A stretch of DNA of 64,000 nt from Nocardia elegans NBRC 108235 (GCF_001612845.1 NZ_BDBF01000016.1:100411-164410); one strand, 5' to 3'. Positions 18,894 through 27,821 are shown, counted from the first letter of the stretch. Made by a program: numbers and translations. Notes: generated by a model not told the origin, from the letters alone.

Positions 18894-20003
18894 TTATCGT
18901 GCAAACGCCAACGTCAGCCTGCCACGTTCGCGCCTGGCAACCAACCTGATCCCCGGCATTCCTCCGCCGACCGCGACGCCGCCCTGGCCGTGCCACTCGG
19001 TAATCAAGGACTCGACCGCGCGTAAATGCTTGTCCGTCAAGGCTTTTGCACCGCCGTCGAGCAGCCAGGCCCGGATGACACGCCGACGAATCGCGGACGG
19101 CACCGTGGCGAGTGTCTCGACCGACAGCGACGAACCATCACGCGCGTCGATCAGCAATCGATCGGCAATCGCATCGAGCGCCTCGCCGTCCTCGCGCAGG
19201 TGCGCGGCCGTGCGAGCCAGCGCCGGCGCCACACCCCCACCCAGGACCTCCTCCAGCAGCGGGAGCACCTCGGTCCGCAGCCGGACACGGGTGAATTCGG
19301 GGGCGGCGTTGTGCGGATCCTCGTGCGGCACCAGGCCCAGATCCCGGCACATCTCCCGAGTGACCGCGCGCCGCACACCCAGCAGCGGCCGGCCCCAGGG
19401 CTCGTCGAATTCCGTCATCCCCCGAATCGAACGCGGACCCGATCCGCGCGCCAATCCGAGCAGCACGGTTTCCGCCTGGTCGTCGAGGGTGTGCCCGAAC
19501 AACACCGGGAGCCCGGCGCGCGCCGCGTCCAGTGCCCGGTAGCGCGCCTCCCGGGCGGCGGCTTCCGGGCCACCCGCGCCGCTCACCCGCACCCGGCACA
19601 CCCGCGCGGATCGGCATCCCAGTCGCCGGGCGACGGCGGCGGCCTCGGCGGCGACCTCGGCGGACCCGTCCTGCAGCCCGTGGTCCACGATGAGCGCGTC
19701 GACCGCCGTGGCCTCGGCCACCGCCGCAGCCGTCAGTGCGAGCGAATCCGCCCCGCCGGAGAGCGCGACGGCAACCACCCCGTCCGGCGCGTAGCGCACA
19801 AGCCAATCCCGCACCGCGTGCCGCATGACCAAGACGGCTCGGGTCTCGGGCAACCGCGCCGGGTCCGCTGCCCCCGCCTGCTCTGCGCCCAGCCGGACCG
19901 GCCCGGACGCCGACGGCGATTGCGCATCGTCGGGCGATCGGACCTCCGCCGCCGACACCGGATCCGTTCCCGGCGCCTCCGCGGGCAGATCCGCCGGGTT
20001 CAT
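18894..20003 (-). CDS. tilS: tRNA(Ile)-lysidine synthetase
   Basis: The 369-residue enzyme modifies C34 of tRNA-Ile(CAU) to lysidine. The PP-loop SGGADSLALTA lies near residue 75, followed by LIVDHGLQ and HTLDDQAETVLLGL. The C-terminal part matches mycobacterial MesJ closely (RLRTEVLPLLE, GQGGVAVG). The ATG at 20003 overlaps the upstream stop as ATGA, giving an N-terminal extension of about 50 Ala/Pro/Ser-rich residues not present in M. tuberculosis TilS. A downstream start close to MRHAVRDWL is possible. Confidence 0.92.
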   Translation of the reverse strand: MNPADLPAEAPGTDPVSAAEVRSPDDAQSPSASGPVRLGAEQAGAADPARLPETRAVLVMRHAVRDWLVRYAPDGVVAVALSGGADSLALTAAAVAEATAVDALIVDHGLQDGSAEVAAEAAAVARRLGCRSARVCRVRVSGAGGPEAAAREARYRALDAARAGLPVLFGHTLDDQAETVLLGLARGSGPRSIRGMTEFDEPWGRPLLGVRRAVTREMCRDLGLVPHEDPHNAAPEFTRVRLRTEVLPLLEEVLGGGVAPALARTAAHLREDGEALDAIADRLLIDARDGSSLSVETLATVPSAIRRRVIRAWLLDGGAKALTDKHLRAVESLITEWHGQGGVAVGGGMPGIRLVARRERGRLTLAFAR

Positions 20004-21136
20004 CCCAGGACTCGGTCGATCCATCGTTGCGGGGTGCTGATCTCGTCGGGCCGGGGCAGGGTGTCGGCGTCGGTCCAGACGGTGTTGAACCGCTGCATGC
20101 CGACCTTGCCGACGACGTCGTCGACGAACGCCTTGCCGCGCACGTACTGCGCGACCTTCGCGTCGACGCCGAGCAGGGCACGCAACAGGCGCTGGACCGG
20201 ATTGGCCGGGCGCCGCCGGCGCTGATCGAAGGCCTCCCGGATCTGCGCGACGGTGGGGATCACGGCCGGGCCGACGGCATCCATCACGTGGTCGGCATGG
20301 CCCTCCAGCAACGTGCCGAGCATCAGCAGCCGGTCCAGCGCCTCGCGCTGCGGCGGCGGCTGGGTGGCGCGCAGCAGGCCGAGGATCCCGCGATCGGCCG
20401 GATCGTCGCTGACACCGTTGTCGCGCCGGCGGCGCAACTCCTCCATCAGCCGGGTCAGCACCTCGTTCACCGATTCGTCGCCGACGGCGCCGAGAGTGTC
20501 GACGTTGCGCTTCATGTAGTCGCCCAGCCACGGCGCCGAGGAGAACTGCACCCGATGCGTCACCTCGTGCAGGCACACCCACAGCCGGAAGTCGCTGGGC
20601 GAGACGCCGAGTGCGCGTTCCACGGCCATGATGTTCGGGGCGACCAGCAACAGGGTGCCGTCCGGTCCGCTGAACGGGTCGTATTGCCCGAGGATCGCGG
20701 TGGACAGGAAGGCCAGCATCGCCCCGGCCTGGACACCGGCCGGTTTCCCGGCGAAACGGCCGCGCTCGTCCTCGGCGGACCCGGTGAGTTCGGACATGGA
20801 TTCGGCGGCCGCGCGGATCCAGCCGCGGCGATCGACGATCGTGGCCTGCGGGACGGGCTGGTCGTCGAGGAGCAGACTCACCTCGCGCACCGGGCCCTCG
20901 GCCCGCACGGACGCCTCGGACAGTTCCTGGACGACCTGTTCGGCCGAATACCGCGTGGTGCGGGGACCGGACGGCACGACGGCGCTACCGGCGCGTGCGG
21001 CCAGCTGCCAATCGACCGAGCCGGCCAGCACCGAGCGCTTCGCGGCCGAGTTCGTCGCCACCTCCACGGGTTCGCGACCGGCGACCGCGGCATCGTCGGC
21101 GGTACGGCCATCGGCGGGGTCACCGGATCCGGTCAT
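20000..21136 (-). CDS. Zinc-dependent metalloprotease-like protein (Rv3626c family)
   Basis: The 378-residue protein belongs to the actinobacterial family often labelled coenzyme F420 biosynthesis associated, or zinc-dependent metalloprotease. An HEVTH motif (WVCLHEVTHRVQFSS) gives the expected zinc site, with a distal EGHADHVMDAVG that probably supplies the third ligand. No signal peptide is visible. The ATG at 21136 has a GGGTGG site; an upstream ATG at 21160 overlaps the dacB stop and would add eight residues. It is coupled to tilS. Confidence 0.85.
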   Translation of the reverse strand: MTGSGDPADGRTADDAAVAGREPVEVATNSAAKRSVLAGSVDWQLAARAGSAVVPSGPRTTRYSAEQVVQELSEASVRAEGPVREVSLLLDDQPVPQATIVDRRGWIRAAAESMSELTGSAEDERGRFAGKPAGVQAGAMLAFLSTAILGQYDPFSGPDGTLLLVAPNIMAVERALGVSPSDFRLWVCLHEVTHRVQFSSAPWLGDYMKRNVDTLGAVGDESVNEVLTRLMEELRRRRDNGVSDDPADRGILGLLRATQPPPQREALDRLLMLGTLLEGHADHVMDAVGPAVIPTVAQIREAFDQRRRRPANPVQRLLRALLGVDAKVAQYVRGKAFVDDVVGKVGMQRFNTVWTDADTLPRPDEISTPQRWIDRVLG

Positions 21137-21150
21137 CGCATTTCCACCCG

Positions 21151-22635
21151 TCAGGAGCATCCACAGTTGCGAAGCGTGGTGGCGACGGCGTCCAATGCCG
21201 GGCGGCTGGCCTCTGGGGGCCGGTCGTTCGACATCAGCGCGAAGGTCATGACCCGGCCGTCGCGATCCAACACATATCCAGCCAACGCGCTCGACACGGA
21301 CAGAGTTCCGGTCTTGGCGCGCACCCAGCCCGCTCCGGAGCGTTCGGGGCCGCCGTCGACGAACCGCACGGCCAGCGATCCGGTACCGCCGGCGACCGGC
21401 AGATAGTCCAGCAGTGGCGCCAGCGGAGAGGCGACCGCGGCGCTGTCACCGGTGTCGATGACCGAGGGCGCGGCGGTCCCGCCCGAATCCGCACCGCCCG
21501 GCTGCGCGGACGCGGCCGACTCGGCGATGATCCGGTCGAGCAATCGCGCCGGAACCCGGTCGTCGGTGGACAGTCCGCTGTTGTCGATCTGGGTGACGCC
21601 CGCGGTGTCGAATCCCGCCGCCTTCAACGCCGTCAAGGTGGCGGAGGCGGCACCGGCGAACGACTGCTCGCCACCGGTCGCCGCGGCGATCTCCCGGCCG
21701 ATCGTCTCGGCGAGCACATCATCGGAGTGAATCATCATGTCCCGCAACCGGTCTCGCAGCTGCGCGGATTCCACGTGGGCCAGTTCGGCGGCGCCGGGCG
21801 CGGCCTTGCCCAGCCGTACCTTCGCGGGGTCGGCGCCCAGCTCCAGCGCCAGCCGGCGACCCGCGTCCAAGGCGGGAGTGGCCGAACGCGGCGAATATTC
21901 GACGAGCGGGTCGAGGCGACCGCCATCGATCATCACCGGTTCGATCGGCGCCCATGAACCGCCCGCGATATCGGCCGGATCCCAGCCGGCCGGTGAGGTC
22001 GGGCCCGAATACAGCGAGGTGTCGACCACGACCGTGTCGACCGGATGGCCGGCGGCACGAATCTGGGCCACCAGATCCGACAACTTCGGCCCTTCCGGGT
22101 AGTACCCCTTGCCGTCGGCCTGCGCGGTCAGGGTGGGATCGCCGGCGCCGACCAGCACCACCTCACCGGGCGCCGAACCGGCCACCACCCGGGTGGTGAG
22201 CCGATGGTCCGGCGGCAGGACCAGCAGGGCCGCCGCCGTGGTCATGACCTTGAGGGTGGACGCCGGGATCATCGGCTTGTCCGGATCGGCGCTCCACAGC
22301 GTGGCGCGGGTGTCGGGGTCGGAGATCGATCCGGCGAAATTGCCCAGGTCCGGACTGGTCGCCACATGGGCCAAGGCATCGGCCAGGCCCTGGCGGCTGG
22401 GTTCGGGCGCGCTCGCCGAGGCGGGATTCAGCTGCGGAAAGGGCTTCACGGGGGCCGGGGGTGCGGCTATCGTCAAACCCCCGTGCCGGAATTCCTCGGT
22501 CCACGGGCGCACCGTCACCAGGGCGACCGTGGCCACGACGACGGCGACAACGGTTGCGACCAGCACCGCGACCCACATATTGCGGCGTCGGCGAGCGGCC
22601 AGCCCACCGATGTTCTTCCTACCTCGACCTACCAC
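21151..22635 (-). CDS. dacB: PBP4-type D-alanyl-D-alanine carboxypeptidase
   Basis: The 494-residue penicillin-binding protein has a basic cytoplasmic start, one membrane anchor (about 21-43) and an extracytoplasmic S13 peptidase domain. The nucleophile tetrad is Ser126-Thr-Leu-Lys129 and the KTG motif is AKTGTLS. The SxN motif, seen as SDN in E. coli PBP4, reads SDD here (MIHSDDVLAET). It corresponds to Rv3627c and trims peptidoglycan stem peptides. GTG start; divergent from ppa. Confidence 0.9.
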   Translation of the reverse strand: MVGRGRKNIGGLAARRRRNMWVAVLVATVVAVVVATVALVTVRPWTEEFRHGGLTIAAPPAPVKPFPQLNPASASAPEPSRQGLADALAHVATSPDLGNFAGSISDPDTRATLWSADPDKPMIPASTLKVMTTAAALLVLPPDHRLTTRVVAGSAPGEVVLVGAGDPTLTAQADGKGYYPEGPKLSDLVAQIRAAGHPVDTVVVDTSLYSGPTSPAGWDPADIAGGSWAPIEPVMIDGGRLDPLVEYSPRSATPALDAGRRLALELGADPAKVRLGKAAPGAAELAHVESAQLRDRLRDMMIHSDDVLAETIGREIAAATGGEQSFAGAASATLTALKAAGFDTAGVTQIDNSGLSTDDRVPARLLDRIIAESAASAQPGGADSGGTAAPSVIDTGDSAAVASPLAPLLDYLPVAGGTGSLAVRFVDGGPERSGAGWVRAKTGTLSVSSALAGYVLDRDGRVMTFALMSNDRPPEASRPALDAVATTLRNCGCS

Positions 22636-22846
22636 GTGACAGCTGTCTCCCTATTCACCCGTGTGAGGCGGACGCTCCCTGCCGCACCCATGCGCGCATC
22701 GACCACACTATCCTCACCTCGCCGGCGTTCCACCGAACGAGCTGGCGAGTCGGCAGCCCACCGAATCGGTCGGCGAGTCGGCCGCGGCACACGCCGGCGA
22801 GCAGCCGTACCGCATCAACGCATACGCATCGGACGAAGGAGATGAC

Positions 22847-23338
22847 GTGGAGTTCGACGTCACCATCGAGATCCCCAAGGGGCAGCGCAACAAGTACGAG
22901 GTCGACCACGAGACGGGTCGGGTGCGGCTGGACCGCTACCTCTACACCCCGATGGTCTACCCGGCCGACTACGGCTACATCGAGAACACCCTGGGCTCCG
23001 ACGGCGACCCGCTGGACTGCCTGGTGCTGCTGCCCGAGTCGGTGTTCCCCGGCGTGATCGTCGAGGCCCGTCCGGTGGGGGTGCTGCTGATGAGCGACGA
23101 GGCCGGCGGCGACGAGAAGGTCGTCGCGGTTCCGGCCGGTGACAAGCGCTGGGATCACATCCAGGACGTCAACGACATCCCGGAGTTCGAGCGCAAGGCC
23201 ATCGAGCACTTCTTCGAGCACTACAAGGACCTCGAGCCCGGCAAGTGGGTCAAGGTCGACGGCTGGGATGGCCGGGCCAAGGCCGAGACTCTCGCCGATG
23301 AGGCGTTCAAGCGGCTGCAGGAGCAGGGCGGGCACTGA
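22847..23338 (+). CDS. ppa: Inorganic pyrophosphatase
   Basis: The 163-residue family I enzyme hydrolyses pyrophosphate to phosphate. The N-terminal [18 protein letters not shown] and the metal-binding EpppD-type segments ([18 protein letters not shown]) are clear. The GTG start has a GAAGGAG ribosome site 6 nt upstream. It is divergent from dacB, as in mycobacteria. Confidence 0.97.
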   Translation: MEFDVTIEIPKGQRNKYEVDHETGRVRLDRYLYTPMVYPADYGYIENTLGSDGDPLDCLVLLPESVFPGVIVEARPVGVLLMSDEAGGDEKVVAVPAGDKRWDHIQDVNDIPEFERKAIEHFFEHYKDLEPGKWVKVDGWDGRAKAETLADEAFKRLQEQGGH

Positions 23339-23385
23339 GTGCCGCTGGCGACCCGCGCCGCCGGGCCGCCGGGCATCCCTACCGA

Positions 23386-23428
23386 GCGAGAGCGCCCGCG
23401 GGCGTATGCGTCCCGCGGGCGCTCTCGC
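23386..23428. terminator. Bidirectional terminator between ppa and the crotonase gene
   Basis: A perfect 17-bp stem (23386-23402 with 23412-23428) encloses a 9-nt loop between convergent genes. There is no T tract, which is usual for high-GC actinobacteria. Confidence 0.85.
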
Positions 23429-23467
23429 CGATTCGGCAGCCGTGTCGGCAGGCCGCCGGCCCGAGCG

Positions 23468-24289
23468 CTACTTGCCCTGGAAGTTCGGCTTGCGCTTCTC
23501 GAAGACGGCCTGGATCGCCTCGGTCAGATCCTCCGAGGGCAGGAAGGCCGCGTTCCACGCCGACACGTACCGCAGCCCGTCGGCCACCTTGCCGGCCTTG
23601 GGCTGATCGAGCACGTCCTTGATGCCCTGCACGACCAGCGGCGGGTTCGCGGCGATCTCCTCCGCCAGCGTGTGAGCGGCGGCCAGTACCGCCTCCTGGT
23701 CCGGGTAGACGTCGTTGATCAGGCCGATCTTCTCCGCGCGCGCGGCGTCGATGTCCTTGCCGGTGTAGGCGAGCTCGCGCACATGGCCCTCGCCGATGAT
23801 GCCCGGCAACCGGTGCAGCGACCCGATGTCGGCGACGATGGCGACCTTGGCCTCGCGCAGGCTGAAGCTGGCCTCCGCGCTGGCCAGGCGGATATCCGCG
23901 GCGGCGATCAGATCGAGTCCGCCGCCCACGCACCAGCCGGAGATCGCGGCGATCACGGGTTTGCGGCAGTCGGCGACCGCGGTCACCGAGGCCTGCATGC
24001 GCCGGATCTCGTAGAGGAAATCGGTGCGCGGTGCGGCCAGGGCCTTCTCGGCCAGCAGCGGACCGAAGGTCGGGCTCATCGCGGGCAGATCGAGACCGTA
24101 GGAGAAGTGCTTACCGGAACCGGTGAGCACGATCGCGCGGATCTCCGGGTCGGCGTCCATCTCGCCGAAGATCAGCGGCAACTCACTCCAGAAATCCGGG
24201 CCCATGGCATTGCCCTTGCCGGGTCCGGTCAGCGTCACTCGCGCGACGTGACCGGTGCGCTCGACGTCGAAAGCCTTCCAATCACTCAT
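23468..24289 (-). CDS. Crotonase-family protein, probable dienoyl-CoA isomerase type
   Basis: The 273-residue crotonase has the oxyanion-hole glycines in the GWCVGGGLDL segment. Asp126, Glu146 and Asp154 occupy the three positions of the catalytic acids of rat delta3,5-delta2,4-dienoyl-CoA isomerase (same 20- and 8-residue spacing, same ADIGSLHRLP context). So isomerisation of dienoyl-CoAs from unsaturated fatty acids is more likely than simple hydration. A TACGCT hexamer lies 6 nt before the ATG, suggesting a leaderless mRNA. Confidence 0.85.
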   Translation of the reverse strand: MSDWKAFDVERTGHVARVTLTGPGKGNAMGPDFWSELPLIFGEMDADPEIRAIVLTGSGKHFSYGLDLPAMSPTFGPLLAEKALAAPRTDFLYEIRRMQASVTAVADCRKPVIAAISGWCVGGGLDLIAAADIRLASAEASFSLREAKVAIVADIGSLHRLPGIIGEGHVRELAYTGKDIDAARAEKIGLINDVYPDQEAVLAAAHTLAEEIAANPPLVVQGIKDVLDQPKAGKVADGLRYVSAWNAAFLPSEDLTEAIQAVFEKRKPNFQGK

Positions 24290-24372
24290 TCGTACAGCGT
24301 ATCGGGGCAGTTCGGCGGCACCGGGACAGCGGTCGGGATTGCGGGAGAGCGGGCAGGACGTAGGTTGGAAGC

Positions 24373-24939
24373 GTGAGCAGTTCCCAGCGACCCGACGCCG
24401 AGCTGGCCGATCTCGAACCCGAGCATCTCCGACCTCAGCACGATGGCATCACCGCAGCGCAGTACCGAGCCGCCATGCGCCACTACCCCGCGGGAGTGAC
24501 GATCGTCACCCTGAGCCGGCCGGAACGCCCGGTGGGATTCACCGCCACCTCCTTCGCCTCGCTGTCGCTGGATCCGCCGTTGATCTCGTTCAACATCGCG
24601 CACACCTCCTCGTCCATCGACGCGATGACCGAGGCAGATTCGGTCGTCGTACACTTCCTCGGCGAACATCAACAGCATCTGGCACAGCGGTTTTCGCGTG
24701 CCGCCGAACAGCGTTTCGCCGACCCGGAGTTGTGGTCGACGCTCGACACGGGCGAGCCGGTGCTGCACGGCACCCCGATCTGGGTGCGCGCCACGGTGCA
24801 CCGGTTGATCCCCATCGGCGACCACACCCTGGTCGTCGGACTGGTCACCCGCGTACACGACGACACCGGTGGCGAACCGATGCGCAACCCGCTGCTGTAC
24901 TACAACGGCACCTATCATCGCCCGGCCGGATTAGACTGA
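24373..24939 (+). CDS. Flavin reductase-like FMN-binding protein
   Basis: The 188-residue protein has the flavin-reductase split-barrel pattern: [10 protein letters not shown], then [19 protein letters not shown] near residue 55, and a final [12 protein letters not shown]. Relatives supply reduced FMN to monooxygenases; the partner is not evident nearby. TAGGTT lies 6 nt before the GTG, leaderless spacing, with GGAAG in between. It is divergent from the crotonase gene with 83 bp between starts. Confidence 0.88.
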   Translation: MSSSQRPDAELADLEPEHLRPQHDGITAAQYRAAMRHYPAGVTIVTLSRPERPVGFTATSFASLSLDPPLISFNIAHTSSSIDAMTEADSVVVHFLGEHQQHLAQRFSRAAEQRFADPELWSTLDTGEPVLHGTPIWVRATVHRLIPIGDHTLVVGLVTRVHDDTGGEPMRNPLLYYNGTYHRPAGLD

Positions 24940-25046
24940 GCCACAAGCTGTTTCACGCATTTCGCGATTGCGGGACGGCGCGGCGCACCTTCTCGCCGGA
25001 TGCCGGCGCTTGACAATGCCCGGCGAATTCTGCCAATCTCGGCTCA

Positions 25047-25163
25047 GGTCACGAGTACCAGCGTCAAGCCCCGGCTAGCTGGTCGGCAACCCTCCTCCGC
25101 GGTGGGGTGCTCCGGGTGACGACCTGGCCGCTGCTCGACCGAGCACGGCAAGCGCGGACTCCG
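25047..25163 (+). ncRNA. SAM-IV riboswitch
   Basis: The sequence from GGTCACGAGTACCAGCG through TCAAGCCCCGGC, GGTCGGCAACCCTCC and GGTGGGGTGCTCCGGGTGA to GACCTGG (about 25047-25127) matches what I know of the actinobacterial SAM-IV aptamer. GGTCACGAG-side and TGACGACC-side bases close the core helix. CCGCG at 25097-25101 can pair with CGCGG at 25153-25157 as the extra pseudoknot of this class. It ends about 45 nt before the class V aminotransferase ATG, so it controls that gene by S-adenosylmethionine. Confidence 0.88.
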
Positions 25164-25199
25164 ATCACCCTCCACATCCGGAGTCCCTGAACAAAGGGA
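25156..25199 (+). promoter_or_regulatory. Probable expression platform of the SAM-IV riboswitch
   Basis: GGACTCCG (25156-25163) can pair with CGGAGTCC (25179-25186). The same 3' strand overlaps TCCCT (25184-25188), which can instead pair with AGGGA (25195-25199) of the ribosome site before ATG 25208. The two hairpins are mutually exclusive, and the first also shares 25156-25157 with the predicted pseudoknot. This is the layout of a translational off-switch. Confidence 0.6.
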
Positions 25200-25207
25200 T
25201 CGCCCCG

Positions 25208-26674
25208 ATGCGTACTGCTGTCTCGACAATTGCCGCCGTCAGCGCCGAAACCGTTGTCCCGGAACAGATTTGCTCTCACCGAGGCCGCGCCTCCCGCTCC
25301 GGCGCCGCCTGCACCTGCTCGGCGTCGGGCTGCGCCGGCAATGCCACCCGTTCCTGCCGCACCGGTGAACCGATCGCGCGTGTCTCCGGGTGCGATCTAC
25401 GAGTTCCGTTGGTACAGGGCGGTTTCCGTACCTACGCCAACTTCGACTACGCCGCCAGCGCCCCCGCCCTGGCCCAGGTCACCGACCGTGTGAACGAGCT
25501 GCTCCCCTATTACGCCAGCGTGCACCGCGGCGCCGGCTACGCCTCCCGCATCAGCACCGACTGCTACGAGGCGGCACGGGTTTCGGTGGCCCGGGCGGTG
25601 AACTGCACCGACGACCAGGTCGTGGTGTTCACCCGCAACACCACCGACTCGCTGAATCTGCTGGCCTGCTGCGTTCCCGGCGACACCGTGGTGCTCGATA
25701 TCGAGCATCACGCGAACTTCCTGCCCTGGACGCGCCGCGGCCGCCGGGTGGTCCCCGCCGCCGAGACGATCGCGGAGACGCTGCACCGGATCGAGGCCGA
25801 GCTGTGCGCCGAACAGGCTGCGCTGCTTGCGATTACGGGGGCGTCCAATGTGACCGGTGAGGTGCTGCCGCTGGCGGAACTGACCGCGCTCGCCCATCGC
25901 CACGGCGCCCGCATCCTGGTCGATGCCGCGCAGCTGGCCCCGCACCGACGAATCGACCTGCAGGCGTTCGCGGAATCCGGCGGAACCGGCATCGACTATC
26001 TGGCCTTCTCCGGGCACAAGCTGTACGCGCCCTTCGGCGCCGGTGTGCTGGTGGGTCGGCGGGACTGGCTGGACGCGGCCCCGCCGTATCTGGCGGGCGG
26101 CGGAGCGGTCACCGCCGTCACCACCGAACAGGCGCACTGGGCGCCCGCACCGCAGCGGCACGAGGCAGGATCACCGAACGTCTTGGGCGCGGCGGCCGTC
26201 GCGGCGGCCTGTGAAACGTTGAGCGCCCTCGACGAACAAGCCGTGGTCGAGCACGAACACCACCTGATTCGCTACCTGCGCGACGGACTGGAAACCGTTG
26301 CGGGAGTGCGGCAATTGCGAATCTTCTCCGACAGCGCCGACAGTGTGGGCATCGTGGCGTTCACCGTCGACGGGTTCGAGCCCGGACGCGTCGCGGCGTA
26401 TCTGTCGGCCGAATTCGGCATCGGCGTCCGCGACGGGCGATTCTGCGCTCATCCACTGTTGCACCGGCTGGGCGTCGACGGCGCGGTGCGCGCGAGCGTC
26501 GGCCTGGGCACGTCGGTCGCGGATGTGGATCGCCTGCTCGAGGCGCTGCGTCGATTGGTTCGAGACGGCGCTGCGTGGAACTACACGTATGTGGGCGGAC
26601 AGTGGTCGCCCCTGCCGGAGACCCGGCCGGGTTTGACCGAGGCGGCGCACGGCGCGGCGCCGTGCACCCTCTGA
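25208..26674 (+). CDS. Class V aminotransferase / cysteine desulfurase-like enzyme
   Basis: The 488-residue PLP enzyme has a fold-type I core from about residue 75: NFDYAASAPAL at the start, VDAAQLAPHRRID with the cofactor aspartate, and the Schiff-base lysine in FSGHKLYAPFGAG. The C-terminal FCAHPLLHRLG supports a SufS/Csd-like relative. Control by SAM implies a role in sulfur amino-acid metabolism, but the reaction is not established. The first 65 residues contain six cysteines and no family similarity that I can see. Start ATG 25208 has an AAAGGGA site. Confidence 0.82.
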   Translation: MRTAVSTIAAVSAETVVPEQICSHRGRASRSGAACTCSASGCAGNATRSCRTGEPIARVSGCDLRVPLVQGGFRTYANFDYAASAPALAQVTDRVNELLPYYASVHRGAGYASRISTDCYEAARVSVARAVNCTDDQVVVFTRNTTDSLNLLACCVPGDTVVLDIEHHANFLPWTRRGRRVVPAAETIAETLHRIEAELCAEQAALLAITGASNVTGEVLPLAELTALAHRHGARILVDAAQLAPHRRIDLQAFAESGGTGIDYLAFSGHKLYAPFGAGVLVGRRDWLDAAPPYLAGGGAVTAVTTEQAHWAPAPQRHEAGSPNVLGAAAVAAACETLSALDEQAVVEHEHHLIRYLRDGLETVAGVRQLRIFSDSADSVGIVAFTVDGFEPGRVAAYLSAEFGIGVRDGRFCAHPLLHRLGVDGAVRASVGLGTSVADVDRLLEALRRLVRDGAAWNYTYVGGQWSPLPETRPGLTEAAHGAAPCTL

Positions 26675-26690
26675 TCCAACGCGATCCGAT

Positions 26691-26891
26691 TCACGGCACC
26701 AGGTAGCGGGCGGCCAATTCCTCGATCAGCGGATCGCCGTCGGGAACGGACTCGATGGCCTCGAGGTCCTTCTCGATCGCAATCTGGCGCGGGTCGTCCT
26801 GCTCGGGGTCCGGCGCGCCGTCCTCGTTCAATTGGCGCAGCATCTTCTCGCGCACCCGAGCCTTCAGTGAATCAGCGATTTCCTGGGTCAT
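26691..26891 (-). CDS. Small hypothetical protein
   Basis: The 66-residue, highly charged and probably helical protein (SLKARVREKMLRQLNEDG, then an acidic middle) has an ATG at 26891 behind a TGGAAG ribosome site. It follows the DUF2752 gene by 17 bp on the same strand. I do not recognise a family. Confidence 0.65.
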   Translation of the reverse strand: MTQEIADSLKARVREKMLRQLNEDGAPDPEQDDPRQIAIEKDLEAIESVPDGDPLIEELAARYLVP

Positions 26892-26908
26892 ACTTCCAGC
26901 ATGCCTGA

Positions 26909-27385
26909 CTAGACCGGGGCCAACCATGTACCCCAGGGGGTGTTGCGGGCGACGGTGAACACCACGAGCAGCCCGATCAACCACCATTGCGCCTGGCCAC
27001 GAAGGGTGAACGGAAAGGCGGTGTCGGCTCTGCCGTGCCAGCGGCCCAGGGCCCACCGTCCCCACCACAACGCGAGGACGAGCAGCAGCGGAAGCACGAA
27101 GACATTGCTGTGCAGCGCGTCGAGCACCCGGCCTTCGGTGAGATTGTGCACAGCACGCAATCCACCGCATCCCGGGCACCACCATCCGGTCAGCGCATAG
27201 AACGGACAGATCCCGTACGCCCCCTCGCTGTGCGGATCGCGGAAGTGCAGCACCGTAACCGCGGCGACCACCGCACCGGCCGCCAGCAGCGGCCCGCCCT
27301 GAGTACGCCATCCGGTGCGCGGCACCGACCGTTCGCCGGGCAGCTCGCGCGCGATATCCACAGTGTTCACGGTAATCGGCGGCAC
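26909..27385 (-). CDS. DUF2752 membrane protein
   Basis: The 158-residue protein has three predicted membrane helices (about 32-46, 93-108 and 132-148). The DUF2752 signature is CPFYALTGWWCPGCGGLRAV, with a CPGC motif that could bind metal or form a disulfide, followed by HNLTEGRVLDALHSN. Function unknown. GTG start at 27385; it lies 40 bp after the VOC gene. Confidence 0.85.
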   Translation of the reverse strand: MPPITVNTVDIARELPGERSVPRTGWRTQGGPLLAAGAVVAAVTVLHFRDPHSEGAYGICPFYALTGWWCPGCGGLRAVHNLTEGRVLDALHSNVFVLPLLLVLALWWGRWALGRWHGRADTAFPFTLRGQAQWWLIGLLVVFTVARNTPWGTWLAPV

Positions 27386-27425
27386 GGGTGAGCCGCCAGC
27401 CGTCGCCCCGCCGCCGGATGTCGGT

Positions 27426-27803
27426 TCAGGCTGGTTGCGCGAATCGCAGGATGTTGCCGAACGGGTCGGTCACGGCGAAACCCCGGCCGCCGGGGCCGTC
27501 GTCCGGGCGCCCGGGTTTGGCGAACCGGTATTCCGCCGCGGCCAACTCGGATTGCCAGGCGTCGATATCGTCCACAGCGATCCACACCACCGATCCCGGG
27601 GTGCCGTCGCCGTGATGCTCACTGAGATGCAGCCGGGCCGCCGCGCGCGAAACCTGCGCGTACAGCGGGAAATCCGCGCCGAACCGATGCTCCCAGTCCA
27701 CGGTGAAACCGAGGAAGTCCCGGTAGAACTCGTAGGCCAGGCCGACGTCGTAGATCCGCAATACCGGTATCGGAGCGGCGAATCCGATCGCGTCGCTGTG
27801 CAT
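27426..27803 (-). CDS. VOC / glyoxalase-fold protein
   Basis: The 125-residue protein has the single vicinal-oxygen-chelate unit typical of bleomycin-resistance or glyoxalase-like proteins: PVLRIYDVGLAYEFYRDFLG at the start and FAVTDPFGNILRFAQP at the end. Whether it binds a drug or catalyses a reaction cannot be told. It follows the TetR gene by 18 bp and is probably co-transcribed with it. Confidence 0.85.
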   Translation of the reverse strand: MHSDAIGFAAPIPVLRIYDVGLAYEFYRDFLGFTVDWEHRFGADFPLYAQVSRAAARLHLSEHHGDGTPGSVVWIAVDDIDAWQSELAAAEYRFAKPGRPDDGPGGRGFAVTDPFGNILRFAQPA

Positions 27804-27821
27804 GGCCCGATCGTCACATAT

